From NCBI GenBank assembly GCA_016210745.1, contig JACQTO010000176.1, forward strand, positions 47,448 to 111,447: a stretch of 64,000 nucleotides of DNA. The letters run 5' to 3'. The notes beneath the pieces were generated by a model. That model made no database searches, was not told the origin of the DNA, and saw nothing but the letters and a program-made list of their open reading frames with translations. Below are positions 8,470-16,433 of this stretch, piece after piece (positions within the stretch are counted from its first letter, which is position 1; each line of letters starts with the position of its first letter). This DNA is from Betaproteobacteria bacterium. Its GTDB lineage: Bacteria; Pseudomonadota; Gammaproteobacteria; Burkholderiales; SG8-39. A program made the translations under genes and the position numbers.

Positions 8470-10997
8470 GCGCTCCCGCCTGCCGTCACCGCGTCCAGCA
8501 CCGCAAGCAGCTCGTGGAAACGCAGCTCATCCGTCATGCGGCGCAGCCGGGCGCCGAGTTCCACGTCGATGCGCTCGACCTTTGCGGCAAGCTCAAGGCA
8601 GCGCCGCATGTCCAGCAGCACCGCGGCGTAACGCAACTCCTCGATCAATTCCGGCGGGAGTTCGCGCAATTGGGTCACACTGCATTGCCCCTCCCCGGCA
8701 GTCGAGGGCTGTTCTTCGTCGTACAGGAAGCGCACGCCAAGGTGTTTTTCCAGCGCTTCGAATATCTCGGTATCCCGGTAAGGTTTGCTTATGAAATCGT
8801 CGCAGCCGGCCGCCAGAATCTCATCCCGCTCAACCGCCATGGCACGCGCGGTAAGGGCGACGATCTTGGTTTGAGCCCCGGCCGCCTTGATGCGCCTGGT
8901 GGCCTCCAGCCCGTCAATATCCGGCATGCAGATATCCATCCAGATGAGATGCGGACGCCATTGCTGGGCGAGAGCGACCGCTTCGCCGCCATCGACGGCG
9001 TCGCGCAGATCGAATTGCAGAGGCTCGAGCAGCGAGTGCAAGAGCACACGGTTCTCCGGCTGGTCTTCGGCGATGAGCAGTCGATAGCTCTGTTGTCCCG
9101 GCGCCAGGCCTATGATGCGTGCGCCGGTCCATTTTGCGGCGAGTTCTGCTGAGGGGCTGGCGGTGTGCAGCGGAACCTCGAACCGGAATACCGTGCCCTT
9201 GCCCGGTATCGAGCTCAAGCCGAGTTCCCCGCCCATGAGTTCGACCAGTTGCTTGCTGATGTGCAGCCCCAGACCGGTTCCGGTTTCTGAGCGGGCCGGG
9301 CCGGTCAATTGTTGGAACGGGGCGAAGATGCGGCTCCTGTCCTTCTCGTCGATGCCGGGACCGGTATCTTCCACCTCAAAGCGAACTCGCTGTGCCGCCT
9401 CCTGTGGCGTGGTCTCGGCGCGCAACGATACCCCGCCGGTCCTGGTGAATTTGATCGCATTACCGAGCAGATTGATCAATACCTGGCGCAATTTGACCGC
9501 ATCTGCGGTTGCATAGCGGGACACCCCCGGGGAAATGACCATGCGGAAGCTCAATCCTTTTCCCGCGGCCTGCACTTGCATCAACGATGCGATTTCATGC
9601 AATAACCGGTGCAGGTCGAAATCGATTTCCTCGAGCGCCATGCGGCCCGACTCGATCTTGGACAAGTCCAGGATATTGTTGATGAGATGCAAAAGGTGTT
9701 CGCCACTGCTGTTGATAATATCCAAATGGCGTGCCTGTTCCGCGGTGACATCCTTGCTGTTCATCAGCAAGCGGCAGAAGCCGAGGATCCCGTTCAGCGG
9801 CGTGCGCAGTTCATGGCTTACGGTGGAGAGAAAAGCCGCCTTTGCCGCGTTCGCCTGCTCGGCCACCTGTTTCGCGAGCAGCATTTCGTGCTCCGCCTTT
9901 TCGGCTACGTCTCGCTCCCGTTCCCGCTGATGCAGAAGCTGCTGCGTGTCCAGCAGGGCTTGTCGCACTCGATCGGCCTCTTTGAGCCCAAGCGGAGGAA
10001 TCGACACCGCTTCGCCCTTGCCGATCGCCAAGGCTGGGGCTGTCAATTCCTGGATCGGCCGGGCGATGCCGCGGCCGATCCAGGTGGCCAATCCGAGGCC
10101 CATCAAAAGCAGCAGGCCTGCGCCAGCGGAGTAAAGCGCGAGGTCTCGCCTCAGATCGGCGGTCAGAACGGCCTCCGGGACCCCGATCGCTACCGCCCAC
10201 CCGTAGAGCGAGGATCGGCTGAAGGCAGTCATTACCCGGATGCCTTCCAGCGTCGGACTCACGTCCAGCACTTCCTCCTGCACCTGCAGCATTCGTTGCA
10301 GAAGGGCCGGCGAAGCCTTCCGGCCGACAAACTGCTCCGCGGCGCGGTCCCGAGCGACGATCGTTCCCGTGCGGTCGAAGATTCCAATAACCCATTCCCG
10401 GGGCAGACCCTGCTGCGACAGGACTTCGCCAAGATGATTGGGATCCATGCCCAAAGCCAGACCATAGAGCGCCTTGCCGTCGCGAATCACCGGCACCTCG
10501 ATGCCCACCAGCGGTTTCTTGGTGACGCCTCCGATATAGACGTCGGACACAGCTGGCTTGGCCGTCGCAAGTACCTGCTGCAGCAGCTCAGGATTGCCGT
10601 GGCGCGGAAGTGAGGCGCCGAATGGCCGGAGAAGGTTCACGACCTGCTGCCCGGAGGCGTCGGTCAGGACGATGGTGAATCCCGAGGTGTACCCCAACAC
10701 CTCCTTCGCCTGGCGGTAGAAGGCGGCGAAATCGCGGCGATCGATCTGGCTCGATGTGGCAAGGGTTTGCAGCGCGGCCACGTTGGCGGCCAGATCACGT
10801 TCGACGACCCGCATGAGGCCGCGGGTGGTTTCGAGCGTGCGTTGCGTAAGGTTGGACCGTTCCTGTTTATAGGAAACGTAGGTGACAGCGGCGGCGAGCA
10901 GCCAGGCCGGCAGAATGCAGGCGACTACCAGTAAAGCAACGCGCGCCTGGATCGTCAGCCGGTCGTGCTGACGCAGTGCCGCAAAGAGCTTCCGCAA
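8466..10997 (-). CDS. Membrane hybrid sensor histidine kinase with extracytoplasmic Cache-like sensor
   Basis: 843 residues; first gene of the three-kinase operon. A membrane helix at ~18-40, a periplasmic region ~45-285 of double-Cache character (GFTIVLTDASGQQV, VIGIFDRTGTIVAR), a second helix ~288-308, HAMP ~308-360, a short coiled coil, HisKA with His395 (LSTVSHELRTP), HATPase_c (NLLGNAIKFT, DTGPGID, GTGLGLH), and a receiver with Asp688 (IWMDICMPD) and Lys in SKPY. The C-terminal ~90 residues are helical and match those of the downstream hybrid kinase but lack an Hpt histidine. Cache sensors usually bind small organic ligands outside the cell. Its stop overlaps the next start (ATGA at 8466-8469). 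Confidence 0.92.
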   Translation of the reverse strand: MRKLFAALRQHDRLTIQARVALLVVACILPAWLLAAAVTYVSYKQERSNLTQRTLETTRGLMRVVERDLAANVAALQTLATSSQIDRRDFAAFYRQAKEVLGYTSGFTIVLTDASGQQVVNLLRPFGASLPRHGNPELLQQVLATAKPAVSDVYIGGVTKKPLVGIEVPVIRDGKALYGLALGMDPNHLGEVLSQQGLPREWVIGIFDRTGTIVARDRAAEQFVGRKASPALLQRMLQVQEEVLDVSPTLEGIRVMTAFSRSSLYGWAVAIGVPEAVLTADLRRDLALYSAGAGLLLLMGLGLATWIGRGIARPIQELTAPALAIGKGEAVSIPPLGLKEADRVRQALLDTQQLLHQRERERDVAEKAEHEMLLAKQVAEQANAAKAAFLSTVSHELRTPLNGILGFCRLLMNSKDVTAEQARHLDIINSSGEHLLHLINNILDLSKIESGRMALEEIDFDLHRLLHEIASLMQVQAAGKGLSFRMVISPGVSRYATADAVKLRQVLINLLGNAIKFTRTGGVSLRAETTPQEAAQRVRFEVEDTGPGIDEKDRSRIFAPFQQLTGPARSETGTGLGLHISKQLVELMGGELGLSSIPGKGTVFRFEVPLHTASPSAELAAKWTGARIIGLAPGQQSYRLLIAEDQPENRVLLHSLLEPLQFDLRDAVDGGEAVALAQQWRPHLIWMDICMPDIDGLEATRRIKAAGAQTKIVALTARAMAVERDEILAAGCDDFISKPYRDTEIFEALEKHLGVRFLYDEEQPSTAGEGQCSVTQLRELPPELIEELRYAAVLLDMRRCLELAAKVERIDVELGARLRRMTDELRFHELLAVLDAVTAGGSA

Positions 10998-11266
10998 ACG
11001 TCCTCCTGAAGTGGCGCATCGCTTATTGTTATCGCCTGAAACGGCTTTGGTGTGACAGTTTCACGGCGAGGTTCCGATGTCAATACGTAGTCGGCCGTGC
11101 AGCGGGTAGCCCCGGTAAGAATAGAGCCGATCCGCCTATAATGGGCGGGCTAATCCAGAGTAACTAGGTAGGGTATGCAGCCGCAGTCAAGAACCGACCA
11201 AGCTGGTCCGGCAGCAAGCCGAAGCTGAAGCGAGTCTGACCCAACTAATCCAAGGAACTGACGACC
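10998..11266. other. Divergent promoter region, kinase operon / RidA gene
   Basis: 269 bp between divergent genes. A TATAAT at 11137-11142 faces the RidA gene, with no good -35. A TGTGA/TCACG pair at 11051-11065 has a 5-bp spacer and is not counted as a CRP site. No hairpin repeat of the three families is present here. Confidence 0.4.
11137..11142 (+). promoter_or_regulatory. Candidate -10 box for the RidA-family gene
   Basis: Perfect TATAAT, 125 bp before the start of the RidA-like gene, implying a leader of about 115 nt. The -35 position has no close match, so an activator or another sigma interaction may be needed. Confidence 0.4.
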
Positions 11267-11674
11267 ATGGCAGAAATCAAGACTCTCAATCCCGAGGCGC
11301 TCGGGAAAGCCCCCGCCCAGTATTCGCACGTCACGCGGGTGAAGGCCTCGGAGTTCCTGTTCATCGCCGGCCAAATTGCGAGAGACAAGGCCGGCAACCT
11401 GGTCGGAGTGGACAACTTCGAGGCGCAGTGCAGCCAGGTATTCATCAACATCGAGGCCGCGCTCAAGGCAGCCGGAGCCGGATGGAAGAACGTCGTGCAG
11501 TTCACGACCTACATCGTGCATTCGCAGGACATACCGAAGCTGAGGAATTTCCGCGCGAACGAATTTCCGAAAATGTTTCCTGACGGAGTTTTTCCGCCGA
11601 ACACGCTGGTCGTCGCCGATCGGCTGGCGGAAGAGGCGTTGCTCATCGAGGTGCAGACGATCGCTGCGCTGTAG
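11267..11674 (+). CDS. RidA/YjgF-family protein
   Basis: A 135-residue member of the Rid superfamily, small trimeric proteins; RidA itself hydrolyses reactive enamine/imine intermediates, while several subgroups lack that activity. The sequence has the typical LFIAGQIARDKAGNLVGV segment near residue 30-47, a central VQFTTYIVHSQD strand-turn and the PPNTLVVADRLAEEALLIEV C-terminal block in which the usual catalytic Arg position (normally R before the last strands) appears as RLAEE. It therefore may belong to a subgroup (Rid1-7) with another role. The start is well placed behind AAGGAAC. It precedes the three MFS genes but with its own promoter candidate. Confidence 0.85.
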   Translation: MAEIKTLNPEALGKAPAQYSHVTRVKASEFLFIAGQIARDKAGNLVGVDNFEAQCSQVFINIEAALKAAGAGWKNVVQFTTYIVHSQDIPKLRNFRANEFPKMFPDGVFPPNTLVVADRLAEEALLIEVQTIAAL

Positions 11675-11758
11675 GTCGCTTCGACCTCATGGCCGAACTC
11701 GGGGTCGGTTCGCGATCAATTCATGCAGTTACGTAATCCTCGCTAGGCGCGGAAACGC

Positions 11759-12967
11759 TTGCGCCGCCCGTCCGACATTTCCTTCATAGCCGCGCTGGGG
11801 TCGATCACCTTGATCGGTCCGCTTGCGGTGCATCTGTACTTGCCGGTAATGCCGGAGGTCAAAAAGGCCTTTGCCATTTCGGAAGCGCTGGTGGGGCTGA
11901 CTTTCAGCGCCACGCTTCTGGTCATGGCGATCGTTACTCTGGTTTACGGCTCGCTATCGGATCGCTACGGCCGGCGGCCGGTGCTGCTCACGGGGCTGAT
12001 CTTGTTCACCGTCGGCGGCGCCGTTTCAGCCCTCGCGGATTCAGTGGCCGGCTTGATCGCCGGAAGGATTATTCAGGCCCTGGGCGCCGGCTGCGGCATG
12101 ACGCTTGCCCGTGTGATAGCGCGCGATGCCTATGGGGCCGATCGCCTTGTGAAAGCGATCGCCTATCTGAGCATGGCCTACGCGCTCGGACCCATGCTCT
12201 CGCCGCTGTTCGCCGGGATCCTGATCGATACTTGGGGCTGGCGAAGCGCGCTATGGTTCACCGCATTGTCCGGCGCGGCCATAACGGCGTTGGCATTCGT
12301 CGTGCTCTACGAGACGCGTCCTGCCGATGAAGTCGTATCGACGCCCTCGGGGGTCTGGCGGAACTATGCGGTGCTCATCGCGCACCCGCGTTTCACCGCT
12401 TTCGTATTGCAGACAGGATTGTCCACCGCGACTTTTTACGCTATGGCAGCGGCTTCGGCGTTCCTGATGAAAGACTATCTAGGCCGGTCGGCGACGGAGT
12501 TCGGACTGTATTTCGTGTTCTTTCCCGTGGGATTGTTCGCCGGGAATTTGCTTTCGAGCGTATTGAGCCACCGATTCTCGATTGAAACGATGGTCCTTAC
12601 GGGATCTGTCATCAACATGGCTGCGGTGATCTCGCAGTCGGCGTTGATTCTCGCGGGGTATCTAAACCCGCTGATAATTTTCATTCCCGGATTCCTGGTT
12701 ACCTTCGGTCAGGGACTGGCGCTGCCCAATGCCCAGGCCGGCGCACTTCGGGTGATGCCCGCACTGGCCGGCACGGCAGCGGGCACCGGCGTGTTTTTCC
12801 AGTCGTTCCTGGGCGCGGTTTTTTCTCAGATCTACGGCCTGCTCGCCGATGGCACGCCCATACCCTTGGTTATCACGGCGTCAGCCGGAGCGGTTCTGAC
12901 CTTGATTGCAGGATTGACGCCCGTCGTCTTGAAACTCCGGGAGCGCCCCGCGCCAATGCCTGGCTAG
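11759..12967 (+). CDS. MFS drug-resistance transporter, Bcr/CflA-type (tandem copy 1)
   Basis: 402-residue, ~12 membrane-segment proton antiporter of the major facilitator superfamily. The loop 2-3 motif GSLSDRYGRRPVLL (about residues 66-79) and the TM5-type GAGCGMTLARVIARD (~115-129) are Bcr/CflA-like. The start TTG 11759 gives MRRPSD, aligned with MRRTPN and MRRQPA of the two following paralogues, all exactly 402 residues. It is the most divergent of the three in the 12080-12240 region. Substrate unknown; the family exports bicyclomycin, chloramphenicol, sulfonamides and sometimes cysteine. Confidence 0.9.
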   Translation: MRRPSDISFIAALGSITLIGPLAVHLYLPVMPEVKKAFAISEALVGLTFSATLLVMAIVTLVYGSLSDRYGRRPVLLTGLILFTVGGAVSALADSVAGLIAGRIIQALGAGCGMTLARVIARDAYGADRLVKAIAYLSMAYALGPMLSPLFAGILIDTWGWRSALWFTALSGAAITALAFVVLYETRPADEVVSTPSGVWRNYAVLIAHPRFTAFVLQTGLSTATFYAMAAASAFLMKDYLGRSATEFGLYFVFFPVGLFAGNLLSSVLSHRFSIETMVLTGSVINMAAVISQSALILAGYLNPLIIFIPGFLVTFGQGLALPNAQAGALRVMPALAGTAAGTGVFFQSFLGAVFSQIYGLLADGTPIPLVITASAGAVLTLIAGLTPVVLKLRERPAPMPG

Positions 12968-13080
12968 AGCCGGAGCAGTCCGTCCGTGCCGTCTTGCCCA
13001 GGAGATAGTGCCCGAGGCGGGACGATGTCACGGACTTGCGCCGATGACACGCCGCGAAGCCACCATGACCTTCCCAACCA

Positions 13081-14289
13081 ATGCGCCGCACGCCTAACTT
13101 GACTTTCTTGACCGCTCTCGCGTCGATCACCTTGATCGGGCCGTTTGCGGTGCACCTTTTTCTGCCCGTCATGCCGGAGATCAAGAAAGCATTTGCCATT
13201 TCCGAAGCTCTGGTGGGGCTGACTTTCAGCGTCAGCCTCATGGTCATGGCTTTCGCTACGCTGGTGTACGGGTCGCTTTCGGATCGCTACGGCCGGCGGC
13301 CAGTGCTGCTCGCAGGGCTGGCCTTGTTCACTGTCGGCGGAACCGTGGCTGCCTTTGCGGGCTCGGTTTCCGGTCTAGTTATCGGGCGGATGATTCAAGC
13401 CCTCGGTGCCGGCTGCGGCATCACGCTCGCCCGCGTCATAGCCCGCGATGCCTACGGGAGCGATAGTCTTGTCAAAGTGATCGCCTATCTGAGTATGGCC
13501 GCCACGCTCGGGCCCATGATCTCCCCGCTGATCGGTGGGGTCCTGATCGATACCTTCGGCTGGCGGAGCGTTCTGTTGTTTGCCGTGCTGGCCGGCGCAA
13601 TCATTGCGTTGTCGGCTTACGTCGTGCTCTACGAGACCCATCCGGCGAATGAAATCGAACCGGGACGCTCAGGGGTCTTGCGTGACTACGCCGTGCTCCT
13701 CGCGCATCCGCGCTTCACCGCTTTCGTATTGCAGACGGGATTTGCCACCGGGACTTTTTTCGCCATGGCAGCCGCATCGTCTTTCCTGATGAAGGACTAT
13801 CTTGCCCGGTCCGCCACGGAGTTCGGCCTGTATTTCGTTTTGTTTCCATTGGGATTGCTCGTCGGAAATGTCATTTCGAGCAGGCTAAGCCAGCGTTTCC
13901 CGATCGAGAATATGGTTCTTGCGGGGTCCATCATCAACCTGGTGACGATAATTTCTCAGTCGGCATTGATTTTCGGAGGGTATCTGACCCCGCTGATCAT
14001 ATTCATTCCCGGATTCCTGATTACCTTCGGTCAGGGACTGGCGCTGCCCAATGCTCAGGCCGGCGCGCTTCGGGTGATGCCAAAGCTGGCCGGCACCGCC
14101 GCGGGCATCGGCGTGTTTTTCCAGTCGTTCCTCGGTGCTGTTTTTTCCCAAGTTTACGGGCTGCTTGCCGATGGCACGCCCATACCCATGGTCATCGCCG
14201 TTTCAGTCGGGTCGGTCCTTACTTTTTTTGCAGGACTGACGCCCTTTGTTTTGAAGCGACGCGAGCGCGCTGCGGCAGCGCAGCGATGA
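13081..14289 (+). CDS. MFS drug-resistance transporter, Bcr/CflA-type (tandem copy 2)
   Basis: Second of three tandem 402-residue paralogues, ATG 13081. Same topology and motif GSLSDRYGRRPVLL. Between about 13445 and 13545 the DNA is nearly identical to copy 3 although flanking parts are more diverged, which looks like local gene conversion. Lies 113 bp after copy 1. Probably an efflux pump with a different substrate range than its sisters; no specific ligand can be read. Confidence 0.9.
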   Translation: MRRTPNLTFLTALASITLIGPFAVHLFLPVMPEIKKAFAISEALVGLTFSVSLMVMAFATLVYGSLSDRYGRRPVLLAGLALFTVGGTVAAFAGSVSGLVIGRMIQALGAGCGITLARVIARDAYGSDSLVKVIAYLSMAATLGPMISPLIGGVLIDTFGWRSVLLFAVLAGAIIALSAYVVLYETHPANEIEPGRSGVLRDYAVLLAHPRFTAFVLQTGFATGTFFAMAAASSFLMKDYLARSATEFGLYFVLFPLGLLVGNVISSRLSQRFPIENMVLAGSIINLVTIISQSALIFGGYLTPLIIFIPGFLITFGQGLALPNAQAGALRVMPKLAGTAAGIGVFFQSFLGAVFSQVYGLLADGTPIPMVIAVSVGSVLTFFAGLTPFVLKRRERAAAAQR

Positions 14290-14325
14290 GTTTGCAAATG
14301 TCCATCCCGTAGGACCAGAGAATCG

Positions 14326-15534
14326 ATGCGCCGCCAGCCTGCCTTCCTCTTTGCAGCCGCTCTGGTGTCGATCACCCTGATCGACCCGTTTGCGGTGCTC
14401 CTTTTTCTGCCCGCTATGCCGGAAGTGAAAAAGGCATTCGCCATTTCGGAGGCGGTGGTCGGGTTGACTTTGAGCGTCACCCTCTTGGTCATGGCTATCG
14501 TTACCCTTTTGTACGGCTCGCTTTCCGATCGCTACGGCCGCCGGCCGGTACTGCTCGCGGGCCTGGTCTTGTTTACCGCGGGCGGAGCTATTTCGGCCCT
14601 CGCGGTCTCGGTCTCCGATCTGATTGCGGGGAGGGTAATTCAGGCCCTGGGCGCAGGCTGCGGCGTCGCGCTTGCCCGCGTCATCGCCCGGGATGCCTAT
14701 GGGAGCGATAGTCTTGTCAAAGTGATCGCCTATCTGAGCATGGCCGCCACGCTCGGGCCCATGATCTCCCCGCTGCTGGGCGGGGCGCTGATCGATACGT
14801 TCGGCTGGCGAAGCGTGTTGTGGTTCGCCACGCTGGCCGGCGCACTCATCACGTCGTTGGCATACGCCGCGCTCTACGAAACCCGCCCGGCGGATGAAAT
14901 CGAACGGGGACGCACAGGGTTTCTCCGGAATTACGCCGCGCTCTTCGCGCATCCGCGCTTCACCGCCTTCGTATTGCAGACCGGATTATCCACCGGGACT
15001 TTTTACGCGATGGCATCCGCGTCGGCGTTCCTGATGAAAGATTATATGAGCCGGTCCGCGACTGAATTCGGGCTGTATTTCGTCTTGTTTCCGGTAGGAT
15101 TATTCATCGGTCATCTGCTCTCGGGCAGGCTGAGCCGGCGATTCTCGATTGAAAACATGGTCCTTACGGGATCGCTCATCAATCTGACGGCGGTCATCGC
15201 GCAGTCGGCGCTGATACTTGCAGGGTATCTGACGCCGCTGATAATTTTTGTTCCCGGATTCTTGCTTACTTTCGGCCAGGGCTTGGCGCTGCCGAATGCG
15301 CAGGCCGGTGCGCTCCGGGTGATCCCGGGGCTCTCCGGTACGGCGGCGGGCATCGGCGTGTTTTTCCAGTTGTTGCTTGGGGCTGTATTTTCCCAAGTCT
15401 ACGGCCTGCTTGCCGATGGCACGCCGATCCCTATGCTTATCGTCGTTTCAGTCGGGTCGGTTCTGACTTTGCTTGCCGGATCAACGCCTTTCCTATTAAA
15501 ACGCCGGGAGCGCGCTGCGGTATCGCCTCGATAG
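14326..15534 (+). CDS. MFS drug-resistance transporter, Bcr/CflA-type (tandem copy 3)
   Basis: Third tandem 402-residue paralogue, ATG 14326, 36 bp after copy 2. Motif A is intact and the C-terminal half (GFLLTFGQGLALPNAQAG) is shared with both sisters. The N-terminus has IDPFAVLLFLPAMP in place of IGPFAVHLFLPVMP of copy 2: the Gly and His are replaced by Asp and Leu in the first membrane segment, a place where substrate choice can shift. Same shared patch with copy 2 in the middle of the N-half. Confidence 0.9.
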   Translation: MRRQPAFLFAAALVSITLIDPFAVLLFLPAMPEVKKAFAISEAVVGLTLSVTLLVMAIVTLLYGSLSDRYGRRPVLLAGLVLFTAGGAISALAVSVSDLIAGRVIQALGAGCGVALARVIARDAYGSDSLVKVIAYLSMAATLGPMISPLLGGALIDTFGWRSVLWFATLAGALITSLAYAALYETRPADEIERGRTGFLRNYAALFAHPRFTAFVLQTGLSTGTFYAMASASAFLMKDYMSRSATEFGLYFVLFPVGLFIGHLLSGRLSRRFSIENMVLTGSLINLTAVIAQSALILAGYLTPLIIFVPGFLLTFGQGLALPNAQAGALRVIPGLSGTAAGIGVFFQLLLGAVFSQVYGLLADGTPIPMLIVVSVGSVLTLLAGSTPFLLKRRERAAVSPR

Positions 15535-15599
15535 AACTGCAGGCGTCCATCGCACGGGGAGCCGAGACGATGCCAGTGGTGACTCGGGCACAGGCAGCG

Positions 15600-15690
15600 G
15601 CGCCGTGGCCGGCAGATCGGGGAGCGCCGCCACCCGATTTGCCGACGACACGGCGGGCGGCTTGAGTTTTCCCAATTTACTGCCGACAGC
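15600..15690 (-). pseudogene. Relic of a Bug/TctC substrate-binding protein
   Basis: On the minus strand about 30 codons translate to SKLGKLKPPAVSSANRVAAL and then PDLPAT. This matches the block GKLKPLAVSSARRVPAFPDL found in the intact Bug protein at 17707-18687. No start, stop-free frame or flanking homology remains. It marks a decayed Bug gene between the third transporter and vapBC. Confidence 0.55.
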
Positions 15691-15704
15691 AAACTCCGCA
15701 AAGC

Positions 15705-15760
15705 TTGCGAGGTGCGTGACATGGGTCTAAAATGTGTAAGATTAAGAGAAATGATACACA
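15705..15760 (+). promoter_or_regulatory. vapBC promoter with overlapping inverted-repeat operator
   Basis: TTGCGA (15705-15710), 17 bp, TAAAAT (15728-15733) forms a near-consensus sigma-70 promoter. TGTGTA (15733-15738) and TACACA (15755-15760) form a perfect inverted repeat with a 16-bp gap, starting at the -10 and ending 2 bp before the vapB start codon. This is where a VapB dimer pair would be expected to bind for autoregulation. Confidence 0.6.
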
Positions 15761-15762
15761 CC

Positions 15763-15957
15763 ATGCGCACCAACATTGTGATTGACGACAAGCTTATGAA
15801 AGACGTGCTCCGGGCGACCGGGATAAAGACCAAGCGGGAAGCGGTCGAGCTTGGGCTCCGCACGTTGCTTCGGTTGCGGCAACAAGAGGAGATACGGCGC
15901 TTCCGCGGCAAGCTCAACTGGGAAGGCGACCTTGACGCGATGAGGACCGACAAGTGA
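15763..15957 (+). CDS. vapB: Type II antitoxin, VapB family
   Basis: 64-residue antitoxin. The start MRTNIVIDDKLMKDVLRATG is the standard N-terminal ribbon-helix-helix of the VapB (COG5450) type; the second half (RRFRGKLNWEGDLDAMR) is the toxin-binding tail. ATG 15763 is preferred over the in-frame ATG at 15751 because it gives the canonical RTNIVIDD opening and lies directly behind the operator. Its stop overlaps the vapC GTG by 4 bp (GTGA). Confidence 0.9.
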   Translation: MRTNIVIDDKLMKDVLRATGIKTKREAVELGLRTLLRLRQQEEIRRFRGKLNWEGDLDAMRTDK

Positions 15958-16355
15958 TCTTGGTTGATTCCAGCGTCTGGATCGATTACTTCCGGGGAAC
16001 CACGACGCCGCAGGTGGAAAAGCTGGACTCGTTGCTCGGTACGGAGCCGATTGTGACAGGTGACCTAATCTTGACGGAGGTGCTGCAAGGCTTTGTCAGC
16101 GACCGCGACTTCAATCAGGCCAAGAAGCTCATGACTTCGTTGGTAGTCGTAGACATGGTGGGGCAAGACATAGCCATTCAAGCCGCCAAGAACTTCCGTG
16201 CGCTGCGTGCTGTTGGGATTACGATGCGTAAGACGATTGATACAGTGATTGCTACACGTTGCATCGAGAGCGGTTTGCCTCTCCTGTACAGCGACAGAGA
16301 CTTCGATCCGTTCATTGAGCACCTTGGCCTTCGCTCGGCGCTGCCCGCAGCGTAA
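15954..16355 (+). CDS. vapC: Type II toxin VapC, PIN-domain ribonuclease
   Basis: 133-residue PIN-domain RNase; family members cleave initiator tRNA or the sarcin-ricin loop in a Mg2+-dependent way until bound by VapB. Acidic active-site residues are present: Asp5 (ILVDSSVWIDYF), Glu42 (LILTEVLQG), and the C-terminal TIDTVIATR and LLYSDRDFDPF aspartates. The start is GTG 15954, inside the vapB stop, implying coupled translation. The pair seems intact and functional. It sits next to a decayed Bug gene, a common setting for such modules. Confidence 0.93.
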   Translation: MILVDSSVWIDYFRGTTTPQVEKLDSLLGTEPIVTGDLILTEVLQGFVSDRDFNQAKKLMTSLVVVDMVGQDIAIQAAKNFRALRAVGITMRKTIDTVIATRCIESGLPLLYSDRDFDPFIEHLGLRSALPAA

Positions 16356-16375
16356 GGAAACTCTGCAAAACCCGG

Positions 16376-16420
16376 ATTTCGCCACCCCCCGCGAAGGCGG
16401 GGTCCAGTCGAATCAAGCAC
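16376..16420. repeat. Half copy of a CCCGCGAAGGCGGGG-type repeat
   Basis: CCCCCCGCGAAGGCGGGGTCCAG after vapC resembles one half of the repeat at 49421-49490. The short CCGCGAAGGCGG palindrome may also act as a weak terminator between convergent vapC and the CsgG-like gene. Confidence 0.4.
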
Positions 16421-16433
16421 TTTCCGAATTTGG

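Noticed and set aside
11051..11065. TGTGA/TCACG pair upstream of the kinase operon
   Set aside because: Spacer is 5 bp and the last base is off; does not meet the CRP core rule that the 30623 site meets.
12968..13080. Minus-strand match to Bug proteins between transporters 1 and 2
   Set aside because: Only a few residues align; too weak compared with the relic at 15600-15690.
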